A stretch of 14,337 nucleotides of DNA. It comes from JBDRCC01 sp043822065 [NCBI: archaeon]. GTDB lineage: Archaea; Undinarchaeota; CAZHTU01. The stretch is from positions 1 through 14,337 of the forward strand of contig JBDRCC010000011.1 in the NCBI GenBank assembly GCA_043822065.1, given 5' to 3'. A model generated the notes under the pieces. The model had not been told where the DNA came from and ran no database searches. It worked only from the letters and a program-made list of their open reading frames with translations. Below, one piece after another: positions 6,725-12,660 of the stretch. The position numbers were made by a program, and so were the translations under genes. Position 1 is the stretch's first letter. Each line of letters starts with the position of its first letter.

Positions 6725-7183
6725 TCAGTCCTTGTGCGGCGGGTAATACGTCTTGCTCTTGAAAAGCGAGTACCTATGGACTCCGCGTGTTGAGGATTCC
6801 TCCCTGCGTATGCCGTACCTCATGCTGATGCCTGCCTTCTCATCCAGCTGCGTGTCCATGGCTATGCTCTCATAAGCGTCCTTCTCATCCAGCTCGAAGA
6901 CGAAAAACGAGACTTTTTCAAGCTCGTGCCTCTCCAGTCCCAGCTCCTTCGCCAGTATCTCCTTGAGCCTCTCCTGGAACCTTACAAACTTCGCAGACTT
7001 CCTCAGCTCCTCATACTCAGACTTCGCCTGGGCGTTCAGCTCGGCTGCCCGATCAAGCATGTCGCCCCTCGCGTGCGCGTCTGCATCCTTCCACTTCTTG
7101 TGGATCGGCTTGTACAGGTCGATAACCTCGTCGAATATCTTCCTTAGCTCCTCAACGTCCGGGTGGTGGTAAAACATTCCCAT
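6725..7183 (-). CDS. Helical hypothetical protein, 152 residues
   Basis: I do not recognise this soluble protein. Residues 8-95 are predicted to be mostly charged amphipathic helix (EELRKIFDEVIDLYK, ARGDMLDRAAELNAQAKSEYEELRKSAKFVRFQERLKEILAKE) and could form a helical hairpin or coiled coil. Residues 91-150 look beta-rich, with VSFFVFELDEKDAYESIA and a basic, aromatic C-terminus ending YYPPHKD. The N-terminus has HH at 6-7. There are no cysteines. The start is ATG at 7183, and a TATA-like TTTTTATATC (minus strand, 7211-7220) lies about 32 bp upstream. It is divergent from the slipin gene with a 118-bp gap that holds both promoters. No operon partner gives a hint of its job. Confidence 0.7.
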   Translation of the reverse strand: MGMFYHHPDVEELRKIFDEVIDLYKPIHKKWKDADAHARGDMLDRAAELNAQAKSEYEELRKSAKFVRFQERLKEILAKELGLERHELEKVSFFVFELDEKDAYESIAMDTQLDEKAGISMRYGIRREESSTRGVHRYSLFKSKTYYPPHKD

Positions 7184-7210
7184 TGCTATCCATATTAACT
7201 TCTCCGACTG

Positions 7211-7220
7211 GATATAAAAA
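7211..7220 (-). promoter_or_regulatory. TATA-like box for the gene starting at 7183
   Basis: The minus strand reads TTTTTATATC, centred about 32 bp before the ATG at 7183. The expected transcript would have a leader of only a few bases. Confidence 0.5.
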
Positions 7221-7273
7221 GATTTGCATCACGGCATGCGCGGCTTAGCAAATTCCAGGCCTTTCCAGAAATC

Positions 7274-7280
7274 TTATTAA
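7274..7280 (+). promoter_or_regulatory. TATA-like box for the slipin gene
   Basis: TTATTAA is centred 25 bp before the ATG at 7302, so this transcript is predicted to be leaderless. Confidence 0.5.
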
Positions 7281-7301
7281 TCCCCCTGACATCTTTCTTT
7301 C

Positions 7302-8048
7302 ATGGTAAGCGGATTTTTCATTCTCCTGGCAGTATATGTGCTTGCGGGAATAAAGGTAGTCAACCAGTATGAGCGGGGGGTCAGGTTTACTTTCGGAAAA
7401 TATTCCGGCCTGATCGAGCCTGGCCTCAGGATAGTTCTTCCTGTAATACAGACCTGGAAGCGCGTCGACATCCGAATCAAGGCAGTCGACGTCCCGGACC
7501 AGGATGCAATAACACTTGACAACGTCTCCCTCAAGGTGAACGCTGTCCTCTACTACAAGGTGAGCGACGCCGCAAAGGCCATCATCGAGGTCCAGCAATT
7601 CGACTATGCGGTCTCCCAGCTTGCCCAGACGACAATGCGGGACGTGGTCGGCGAAGTCTCCCTTGACCAGCTCTTAAGCAAGAGGGACCAGGTCTCCAAG
7701 AGGATCAAGGAAATCGTCGACAAGGCGACCGACCCGTGGGGCATCCAAGTTGATTCCGTTGAGCTCAAGCACGTCGAGCTCCCTGAGCAGCTCAAGAGGA
7801 CAATCGGCAAGCAGGCCGAAGCGGAGAGGGAGAAGCGCTCAGTAATCATCGCGGCGGAGGGAGAGGTAATCGCGGCAAGCAACCTGGCGAAGGCGGCAAA
7901 GACCCTCTCAACGCAGACTGGCGCGCTCCACCTCAGGACTCTCCAGACCCTCAACGACCTGAGCTCCGACCAGAGCAACACGGTTGTCATCGGGGTTCCG
8001 CTCGAGATCCTGAGGGCGTTCGAAAAGCCAAGCAAGGACAAGAAGTAG
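7302..8048 (+). CDS. Slipin (stomatin-like SPFH/Band 7 membrane protein)
   Basis: This 248-residue SPFH protein has a single N-terminal membrane segment (about 3-17) and the Band 7 domain (about 18-175). Family hallmarks are QYERGVRFTFGKYSGLIEPGLRIVLP (22-47), VDVPDQDAITLDNVSLKVNAVLYYKV (62-87), the helical RDVVGEVSLDQLLSKRDQVS, and WGIQVDSVELKHVELPEQLKRTIGKQAEAEREKRS (146-180). The last part leads into the Ala/Glu-rich coiled coil (EGEVIAASNLAKAAKTL) through which slipins oligomerise. The length and pattern match archaeal slipins such as the Pyrococcus PH1511 type, which forms ring-like membrane scaffolds and is cleaved by a partner NfeD/STOPP protease. No NfeD gene lies next to it here, which is unusual. 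It ends in a hairpin terminator and converges with the large secreted protein gene. Confidence 0.95.
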   Translation: MVSGFFILLAVYVLAGIKVVNQYERGVRFTFGKYSGLIEPGLRIVLPVIQTWKRVDIRIKAVDVPDQDAITLDNVSLKVNAVLYYKVSDAAKAIIEVQQFDYAVSQLAQTTMRDVVGEVSLDQLLSKRDQVSKRIKEIVDKATDPWGIQVDSVELKHVELPEQLKRTIGKQAEAEREKRSVIIAAEGEVIAASNLAKAAKTLSTQTGALHLRTLQTLNDLSSDQSNTVVIGVPLEILRAFEKPSKDKK

Positions 8049-8075
8049 GCGCCAGCCTACTTCCCTTTTATTTTC
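8045..8075 (+). terminator. Hairpin plus T-rich terminator after the slipin gene
   Basis: GTAGGC (8045-8050) and GCCTAC (8055-8060) pair perfectly around the four-base loop GCCA, overlapping the slipin stop codon. A T-rich run, TTCCCTTTTATTTTC, follows at 8061-8075. The T-run is the usual archaeal termination signal; the adjoining perfect stem is an extra, bacterial-like element. Confidence 0.6.
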
Positions 8076-8095
8076 ATGCAGAACTAGCCAACTCC

Positions 8096-10051
8096 CTATT
8101 CCTTTCCCTTTACAATCTTGTACGAGACATACCCAGCATACGCCCCAGCCAGGTACAGCAGGTACTTGAACCAAGCCGAAACTGCAAGGACAGTGAGCTT
8201 CAGCGGCCTTTCCTTGGAGACAAGGTAATTTGTTACCGTGATTTCTTTTCCCATCTCAGGGATGTCCAGCCTTACCGGAAGGACGCCCTTCTTCGTCGGC
8301 GCGGTTATCGCAGCTTTCGCCACACTCTCATCCCCATCTATGAGCTCCATGGCAGCGTCAAACGTCGGCATCGGCGCATTCTGAGCCATGTAGCCAGTCA
8401 TTTCCGCAGCTTCATACGTCCTCACCGACGGCGCGCTTGAGACGCCGCCAAACATCCCGCCCGTTATGAACAGGAACAATACAATGACCAGCAGGACCGC
8501 CCCGCCAGTGACAAGCTTCTTGAACGGCACCTTCCCCACATACGACTTAAGCAGCCAGATTATGCACCCAGCCATAAGCAGGAGCAGAAGCCCGCTGTTA
8601 AACACATAAAGCGCGAGGGAGAAAAGGGTGAAATACGCAACAAACCTCTTGTCCTTCTTCAGCATCATTCCAACAGCCACGAACAGGACAATCATCATTG
8701 ATACGAACTTTACCGGGATCTCCGACCCGCCCTCCGCGCCAAAAGTTTCGAGGACAACCACGCTCTTTGGCAGGTAAATGCTCGTCACCGCAGTCGAGAT
8801 TGGGAGGTCGGTCCTTGCCAGGGGCACTTTTATCAGGCTTATTGGCATGAGCCTCGAGCGGGTCTCAAAGTAGACCACTTCGAAATTCCCGTACTCGGTC
8901 TTTGGGAATGCAAGGAGGAGGTTGTCCTCCTTTGTCAGCTTTATTGCGGAGCCCTCCGTCGACGCGTAGAGCGGCGTGCCAGGCACTTCCACCTCAAGGT
9001 AGTCAAGCCCGGTGTTCGCATACCTGTAGGACATCTCCCCAACGATGCTGCCGACTGTTGTGACCGCGACCCGGTTGTCCGCCCTGCTGACGGAAGCGAT
9101 TAGGGACGGCTCGGTGTCAAGCTCCTCTATAGAAACATAAAGCGTGTCTCCCGGGTTTGCCAGGAACGCAATCCCGTTGAAGTACGTGCGCGGGAGCGGG
9201 ACTTCCGACAGGTCAATTTCCCTTGCAGTCCCGGACACCGACATCTTCTTCTCCGGCTCCGACTCAAGAAGCACCCTGTGGTCCCGGAATGGCCCGCTTG
9301 GCGCCGGAACCCTCAGGGTTTTTTCAGTAAACACGCCCTGGATTACGACAGCCGCCCTGTCCCCCTTGAGGTCAAGGGATATGCTGTCTTTTCCAGCCTC
9401 CCAGTCAAGGGCGCCGGTCACGGACGAAACAGACTCCCCGTTCCTCAGGCTGACGGACTGCCTGCCGAGGTCCCCACCGAACGACTGGAAGTTTATCACA
9501 TAGTAGAAGGAATCTGTTGATGCGAACGTGTACCTGTAGCTCCCCTCGACAATCGTTGAAACGTCCATCACTCTCTGGATGTAAACCGTCTCGTCATATG
9601 CGCCATACCTGTCGCCCTCGACTGCGTAGCCGTTTGTCAAATCAAAATTTAATTCATTTACAGGGCCTTTCACGTCAAGCCTAATCTGGTCCGCCGTCCT
9701 GATTGCCAGCTCCCCGTCAAGCTCAAACTTCCCAGACGGGTGGATGAAGAAATATCCCCTGCCGTCAAACGACACCGACGTGTCCTTCCCATTGACCTTC
9801 AGGTCCCTGACTACAATGTCCTTCGCCGGCCCGAGGAGGTAGACCTTCACATCCGCCCCGGAGAGGACTTCGCCCTTTCCAGTCAGACTGAAGACGTTTG
9901 TGGAGACGTCCCCGGACAGCCTCAATTCCTCAAGCGCGTAGGTGCCCTCATTAGTATCGTTAATAACAATGACCGTGGCCCCGAACGAGCCAGCCGAGAA
10001 CAAAATAAGCAAAAGAGCCAGTGAGAACAGCGCCCTGCCCGAGTACCCCAT
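8096..10051 (-). CDS. Large secreted/membrane protein of unknown family (651 residues)
   Basis: I do not recognise the family. From the ATG at 10051 there is a signal peptide (about 5-24) and then some 420 residues of beta-rich extracytoplasmic domain (about 25-445), with no Cys before the membrane part. A cluster of hydrophobic segments follows: about 446-463, 468-485, 486-503 and 514-531. Residues 540-615 form another non-membrane part (RTYEAAEMTGYMAQNAPMP and VLPVRLDIPEMGKEITVTNYL). A last membrane segment (about 618-645) ends in the basic tail KIVKGKE. The layout suggests a large outer domain on a membrane base, perhaps a receptor, a surface-assembly factor or a relative of bacterial CreD-like envelope proteins; this is speculative. 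A TTG three codons upstream (10060) would also open the frame. The ATG is preferred because a TATA-like box is centred about 25 bp before it. It converges on the slipin gene. Confidence 0.85.
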   Translation of the reverse strand: MGYSGRALFSLALLLILFSAGSFGATVIVINDTNEGTYALEELRLSGDVSTNVFSLTGKGEVLSGADVKVYLLGPAKDIVVRDLKVNGKDTSVSFDGRGYFFIHPSGKFELDGELAIRTADQIRLDVKGPVNELNFDLTNGYAVEGDRYGAYDETVYIQRVMDVSTIVEGSYRYTFASTDSFYYVINFQSFGGDLGRQSVSLRNGESVSSVTGALDWEAGKDSISLDLKGDRAAVVIQGVFTEKTLRVPAPSGPFRDHRVLLESEPEKKMSVSGTAREIDLSEVPLPRTYFNGIAFLANPGDTLYVSIEELDTEPSLIASVSRADNRVAVTTVGSIVGEMSYRYANTGLDYLEVEVPGTPLYASTEGSAIKLTKEDNLLLAFPKTEYGNFEVVYFETRSRLMPISLIKVPLARTDLPISTAVTSIYLPKSVVVLETFGAEGGSEIPVKFVSMMIVLFVAVGMMLKKDKRFVAYFTLFSLALYVFNSGLLLLLMAGCIIWLLKSYVGKVPFKKLVTGGAVLLVIVLFLFITGGMFGGVSSAPSVRTYEAAEMTGYMAQNAPMPTFDAAMELIDGDESVAKAAITAPTKKGVLPVRLDIPEMGKEITVTNYLVSKERPLKLTVLAVSAWFKYLLYLAGAYAGYVSYKIVKGKE

Positions 10052-10070
10052 ACTATACAAATGTATGACG

Positions 10071-10080
10071 GATTTAAATG
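10071..10080 (-). promoter_or_regulatory. TATA-like box for the 651-residue protein gene
   Basis: The minus strand reads CATTTAAATC, centred about 25 bp before the ATG at 10051. It supports that start over the TTG at 10060. Confidence 0.5.
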
Positions 10081-10158
10081 CCTTTCCAAGCCCAGCGGCT
10101 TAATGCCTGCGCCCACAACTTTTTGTGTGAGCCTTCGCCAATCCCAAACCTGAAAAGG

Positions 10159-10167
10159 CTTAAATAT
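10159..10167 (+). promoter_or_regulatory. TATA-like box and BRE for the RAM-like gene at 10189
   Basis: CTTAAATAT, preceded by the purine-rich GAAAAGG, is centred 26 bp before the ATG at 10189. This is a textbook leaderless archaeal promoter. AGCCTT (10130-10135) and AAGGCT (10155-10160) can pair across its upstream side. Confidence 0.6.
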
Positions 10168-10188
10168 CCCACTGCCCAATACTAAAGC

Positions 10189-10473
10189 ATGCCAACCGCA
10201 TACACACTAATCAAGCTTACTTCCCCGGAGAAACAGGGGGACGTGGTCAAAAAGCTGCAGAAGCTGTCAAAGAAGCATGGCATGGGCATAGCCCAAATCG
10301 TGCCAATCGACCCCACCAAGTTCGTCTCCGCAGAAGGAATGGATTCGGAGAGCCCGGAGATAATTGTTACAGTAACACAGGACAAGCAAGACGACATCAC
10401 GGCAACAATAACAAAGATACGGTCTCTGGACGGCATAAAGACTACAAAGACCCTGCCCGTAGCAACACTTTAG
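10189..10473 (+). CDS. Stand-alone RAM-like (Lrp/AsnC effector domain) protein with an insertion
   Basis: This 94-residue protein has no HTH. Strand AYTLIKLTS (4-12) and helix KQGDVVKKLQKLSKKHG (15-31) are followed by GIAQIVPIDPTKFVSAEGMDSESP (33-56), longer than the usual short beta-hairpin turn. Then come strand EIIVTVTQ (57-64), helix DDITATITKIRSLDGIK (68-84) and end strand TTKTLPVATL. The phrase ITKIRSLDGIKTTKTLPV closely resembles the end of Lrp/AsnC RAM domains, where a helix is followed by a strand ending in a hydrophobic pair. Such modules bind amino acids or similar effectors and oligomerise. The protein is rich in Thr and Lys and has no Cys. It stands alone, between a divergent large membrane protein and a convergent cupin. 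It is the second such module in the window (compare 43-315), with little direct similarity between the two. Confidence 0.6.
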   Translation: MPTAYTLIKLTSPEKQGDVVKKLQKLSKKHGMGIAQIVPIDPTKFVSAEGMDSESPEIIVTVTQDKQDDITATITKIRSLDGIKTTKTLPVATL

Positions 10474-10527
10474 CCAAGCGGCCCACCAAAACCGCCTGCA
10501 CAGGCCAATTTAGGGGCTATGTCAACT

Positions 10528-11007
10528 TCACCAGGCGTTCTTCTTCCCTATTGACCCTACATTTAGAAGGCCCAACTTAGCACTACGCGTGTCTGTTAGC
10601 CTTTCAGGCGGATTGTTAAGGATATACCTGTCGCCCATGTCCTCTAAGTGGGATGCCGGGCAGACAAACGCAATTACAAGCCGCTCTTTCCCCTTATTTA
10701 CAAGAGAATGCGCATACCTTTCCGGGACTATGAACACGTCATTTTCCTTTACTTTGACTGGAGCCTCCCAATTAGTTCTTATTACCTTCATGCCCTTCTT
10801 GACCTCCCCTATGTTCATCTCGCCTTCGCCAGAGAGGACATGATAGAACTCGTCGCCATTGAAATGCACATGCGCCTGAACCTGCTTTCCTATCTCAGCC
10901 ACGTGATACCCCATTGTCTGACCCTTAATGACGATGCCGTGTTTAATGGCAACAGCCGGATCCTCAAGGGCTTCCCTTAGAACCTCATCAATGTTTCGTA
11001 TTTCCAT
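10528..11007 (-). CDS. Single-domain cupin, probable metal-binding
   Basis: From the ATG at 11007 the protein has 159 residues. Cupin motif 1 fits exactly: G40-x5-H46-x-H48-x4-E53-x6-G60. Motif 2 is recognisable as VFIVPERYAHSLVN (91-104), with P95, H100 and N104 in place and Asp/Arg replacing the two usual glycines. H46, H48, E53 and H100 form a complete 3-His/1-Glu metal site. The rest is a soluble beta-barrel with short N- and C-terminal extensions. Small cupins may be dioxygenases, isomerases or sugar or ligand sensors; the substrate cannot be told here, and no pathway gene adjoins it. An in-frame ATG at 11025 exists, but a TATA-like box (minus strand, 11031-11040) is centred 29 bp upstream of 11007 and only 11 bp upstream of 11025. 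It is less GC-rich than the genes to its left. Confidence 0.85.
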   Translation of the reverse strand: MEIRNIDEVLREALEDPAVAIKHGIVIKGQTMGYHVAEIGKQVQAHVHFNGDEFYHVLSGEGEMNIGEVKKGMKVIRTNWEAPVKVKENDVFIVPERYAHSLVNKGKERLVIAFVCPASHLEDMGDRYILNNPPERLTDTRSAKLGLLNVGSIGKKNAW

Positions 11008-11030
11008 ACTCCCTATTATCTGCATTAAAG

Positions 11031-11040
11031 GACTTAAACT
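11031..11040 (-). promoter_or_regulatory. TATA-like box for the cupin gene
   Basis: The minus strand reads AGTTTAAGTC, centred about 29 bp before the ATG at 11007 and only 11 bp before the ATG at 11025. Confidence 0.4.
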
Positions 11041-11064
11041 TAACTGTTCCTAAATGTGATGCTT

Positions 11065-11135
11065 CGCCAATTCCAAAACCCTTTTTCGCCCAAACTCTTT
11101 TTGCCGCGCCAAAAGATTTTAGTCGAAACTAAAAT
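11065..11135. repeat. CGCCAAAA-type repeat cluster with a perfect hairpin, upstream of the endonuclease gene
   Basis: Three related units follow one another: CGCCAATTCC (11066), CGCCCAAACTC (11088) and CGCCAAAAGATTTTAG (11107). The last continues into a perfect 8-bp stem, ATTTTAGT-CGAA-ACTAAAAT (11116-11135). Read on the minus strand the loop is TTCG, a very stable RNA tetraloop. The last unit lines up with the repeats at 12284 and 12664. Confidence 0.55.
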
Positions 11136-11166
11136 ACAGGATAGTGGCAAGCTACTCCTTCCCATG

Positions 11167-11176
11167 CTTTAAATAG
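11167..11176 (+). promoter_or_regulatory. TATA-like box for the homing endonuclease gene
   Basis: CTTTAAATAG is centred about 26 bp before the ATG at 11198. The endonuclease thus has its own leaderless promoter rather than riding on a host gene. Confidence 0.55.
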
Positions 11177-11197
11177 TTCTAAACCCGCCCGTATTTT

Positions 11198-11731
11198 ATG
11201 AAAGAAGAAATAGAAAACGAGATAGACCGAGCTTATGTTGCTGGATTTGCCATGGGCGAAGGCTGCTTTCACATAGGAATAACTAGCCGAAGGCGGGGTA
11301 AGAAATCGAGGTTACACTATACCGTTCGGCCAATTTTTGTCATAGTCCAGGCAGAGCAAGATTCAGCTGTTTTAAACTATGTTCAGAAGGTAATCGGGTT
11401 TGGAACAATACACCAGTCATCTCAACACAGGAACAGAAATGCAAACAATACCGTCCTCCTTATGATTAGTGGAGTTAAACGGTGCAAGGAATTAATACCG
11501 CTTTTTGACAAATACAAGCTTCACGGTCAAAAACAAGTAGATTATGACTTATGGAAAAACACCATAACTCTCATGGATAGCGGTGCGCACCTCACTGTCG
11601 AAGGGTTTCTAAAAATTGCAGAACTGCGAGACCAAATGAACCTGAGGGGGGTGCAAGGCAAACCAAACCCACGTTACCGGGATGTAACGTTTTTCAGAAA
11701 ATTTTTTAATGCAAACAAGTATACAAATTAA
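11198..11731 (+). CDS. Free-standing LAGLIDADG homing endonuclease
   Basis: This is a 177-residue single-motif enzyme of the LAGLIDADG_1 type, expected to act as a homodimer that cuts a long, nearly palindromic target. The motif is VAGFAMGEG at residues 14-22 (compare IAGFIDGEG). The catalytic acidic residue, E21, is kept, while the usual acidic residue at the sixth motif position is Met. Further family features are IFVIVQAEQDSAVLNYVQKVIGFGTIH (46-72) and LIPLFDKYKLHGQKQVDYDLW (99-119), which end with the usual basic helix. Codon use is clearly more A/T-rich than that of the housekeeping-like genes here, consistent with transfer. No intron, rRNA gene or intein surrounds it; it sits in an intergenic space with its own promoter and terminator. 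It could be a relic of an intron-borne gene or an autonomous mobile ORF. The frame is intact. Confidence 0.9.
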   Translation: MKEEIENEIDRAYVAGFAMGEGCFHIGITSRRRGKKSRLHYTVRPIFVIVQAEQDSAVLNYVQKVIGFGTIHQSSQHRNRNANNTVLLMISGVKRCKELIPLFDKYKLHGQKQVDYDLWKNTITLMDSGAHLTVEGFLKIAELRDQMNLRGVQGKPNPRYRDVTFFRKFFNANKYTN

Positions 11732-11745
11732 CAAACCGTTTAACC

Positions 11746-11766
11746 ATGCCAAAATACTTTGGGCAT
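11746..11766. repeat. Palindromic GCCAAAA-type repeat after the endonuclease gene
   Basis: ATGCCAAA and TTTGGGCAT pair around a short AT-rich centre, with one unpaired base. It is the same family as the repeats at 11107, 11931, 12284 and 12664. With the copy at 11107 it brackets the homing endonuclease gene. Confidence 0.5.
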
Positions 11767-11775
11767 TGAATACAA

Positions 11776-11808
11776 GGGCGCATAATACTGATTATGCGCC
11801 CATTTTCT
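11776..11808 (+). terminator. Perfect 11-bp-stem hairpin terminator
   Basis: GGGCGCATAAT (11776-11786) and ATTATGCGCCC (11791-11801) pair perfectly around the loop ACTG, followed by ATTTTCTC. This is the strongest hairpin in the window. It lies 45 bp after the endonuclease stop and may end that transcript or act as a boundary of the inserted element. Confidence 0.65.
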
Positions 11809-11828
11809 CGATATAAGCCCCTTTTTCA

Positions 11829-11847
11829 GGCCCTCTCCGGGCTTTTT
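11829..11847 (+). terminator. Second terminator-like hairpin with T5 run
   Basis: GCCC (11830-11833) and GGGC (11839-11842) pair around TCTCC and are followed directly by TTTTT. Further small dyads (CCCTAAAAGGG, GGGTTTTACCC) lie just downstream at 11861-11891. No gene is seen between 11732 and 11969. Confidence 0.4.
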
Positions 11848-11923
11848 CCCCTATATTATCCCCTAAAAGGGCATGTGTGGGGGTTTTACCCTAACCTCTA
11901 ACTCTCGCCAAACCCTGCGCAAC

Positions 11924-11959
11924 AAGCCCGCGCCAAAACTTTTTGGGCTTCGCCAAAAC
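11924..11959. repeat. Double CGCCAAAAC repeat with dyad symmetry
   Basis: Two exact CGCCAAAAC copies start at 11931 and 11951. The first is followed by TTTTTGGGC, making a near-palindrome, and AAGCCC (11924) can pair with GGGCTT (11945-11950). A weaker copy, CGCCAAACCC, lies at 11906. The unit sits just past the 3' end of the minus-strand gene at 11970. Confidence 0.55.
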
Positions 11960-11969
11960 TCTCTTTCTT

Positions 11970-12203
11970 CTACTGCGCTTCGCTCTTTATTCTGAAAATG
12001 ACCTTGGTCCCCTTGAGCGCCGTTGCGACCCGGTCGCTGAGCGCAAGGATGTCCTTGGTCGTTGGGACCTTTTCACCCCAGTTGTACTGGAAGTCGGAGT
12101 TCCCAAGCGAAACCGTGAAGCCAAGCGCGGACACCTTGTTCTTGACCTCTGACGGCATTATGCCGCCCTCTGAGTTGAAATATAATACCAGCCTAGTTTT
12201 CAC
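11970..12203 (-). CDS. Small conserved-looking archaeal protein, 77 residues
   Basis: This is a soluble 77-residue alpha/beta protein. Strand TRLVLYFNSEGG, helix PSEVKNKVSALGF and the polar turn GNSDFQYNWGEKVPTTK are followed by helix DILALSDRVATALKG and strand TKVIFRIKSE. The strand-helix-helix-strand order and the F-x-Y-x-W-G centre resemble a family of short archaeal proteins I have seen without a function; this is recall, not a search. The start is GTG at 12203, with a clear ribosome binding site, GAGGTGG, 5 nt upstream (12208-12214 on the minus strand). A TATA-like TTATAAATA lies at 12234-12242. A stop codon sits just before the GTG in frame, so no longer start exists. It is surrounded on both sides by CGCCAAAAC repeats. 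Confidence 0.7.
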   Translation of the reverse strand: MKTRLVLYFNSEGGIMPSEVKNKVSALGFTVSLGNSDFQYNWGEKVPTTKDILALSDRVATALKGTKVIFRIKSEAQ

Positions 12204-12207
12204 GTTG

Positions 12208-12214
12208 CCACCTC
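12208..12214 (-). promoter_or_regulatory. Ribosome binding site fixing a GTG start
   Basis: The minus strand reads GAGGTGG, 5 nt before the GTG at 12203. It is one of only two clear Shine-Dalgarno sites seen in the window. Confidence 0.55.
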
Positions 12215-12263
12215 ACACGTGCTAATACTAGCATATTTATAACAATTTTCAGCCGCCCCTTTT

Positions 12264-12308
12264 CGCCAACACTCTTTTAGCCACGCCAAAACATTTTGGG
12301 CATAACTA
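12264..12308. repeat. CGCCAAAAC repeat pair between two minus-strand genes
   Basis: CGCCAACACTCTTTTAG (12264) is followed by CCACGCCAAAACATTTT-GG-GCATA-A-CTAA (12281-12308). The second matches the copy at 12661-12688 at about 26 of 29 positions, including a 17-base identical start. GCCAAAA and TTTTGGGC form a dyad. Confidence 0.6.
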
Positions 12309-12336
12309 AAAGACTATGGGCGCCAGAATATACTGC

Positions 12337-12618
12337 TTATTTCACGTCTTCTTCAGTTAAGTCTTTTAGATTGCTCTGGACGACACCATGCGGAAACCCC
12401 GGCATTGGAACCGTGCGCGCCGTACGGCACATATCGCATGACGCCTCAATCGTGACCTTTGTTATCTCACTTTTAACATGTTCCTGGACATATGCCATAA
12501 AATCAGCTTGAGCCGTCATTATCTTCTTATGGGTGCCGCCCTTGCACGCTTCCCCAAGTTCAAAGCAAGACTCGCAGCGCTCAATCAGCTCGTCTTTAAT
12601 TTTATTTTTTTCCGCCAT
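12337..12618 (-). CDS. Small Cys-rich protein, probable zinc-binding, function unknown
   Basis: From the ATG at 12618 the protein has 93 residues: a charged helical N-terminus, then CESC (15-18), a third Cys at 25 (GEACKGG), a helix (AQADFMAYVQEHVKSEI), and CDMC at 61-64 within TIEASCDMCRTARTVPMPGFPHG. Four or five Cys plus H77 could hold one Zn ion. There is no membrane segment. An in-frame ATG lies at 12669, but the TATA-like TAATTATATA (12641-12650, minus strand) is centred 27 bp before the ATG at 12618, so the shorter start is preferred. It is divergent from the wHTH gene at 12710, and the shared gap contains a CGCCAAAAC repeat. I do not recognise a family. Confidence 0.68.
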   Translation of the reverse strand: MAEKNKIKDELIERCESCFELGEACKGGTHKKIMTAQADFMAYVQEHVKSEITKVTIEASCDMCRTARTVPMPGFPHGVVQSNLKDLTEEDVK

Positions 12619-12640
12619 ACCCCTTTCTTGGTCAGTCCAG

Positions 12641-12650
12641 TATATAATTA
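12641..12650 (-). promoter_or_regulatory. TATA-like box for the Cys-rich protein gene
   Basis: The minus strand reads TAATTATATA, centred 27 bp before the ATG at 12618. It decides the start. Confidence 0.55.
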
Positions 12651-12660
12651 TTCTCACTAC

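Noticed and set aside
10052-10060. TTG start for the 651-residue protein
   Set aside because: The ATG three codons downstream has better TATA spacing and begins directly with the signal peptide.
10189-10473. First reading of the 94-residue protein as elongation factor 1-beta
   Set aside because: The size fits, but the sequence lacks the family's conserved C-terminal pattern, and the end of the protein matches the Lrp/AsnC RAM order much better.
11101-11135. Remains of a group I intron or BHB-type intron around the endonuclease
   Set aside because: No rRNA or tRNA exon is adjacent and no bulge-helix-bulge could be made out, so the gene is treated as free-standing.
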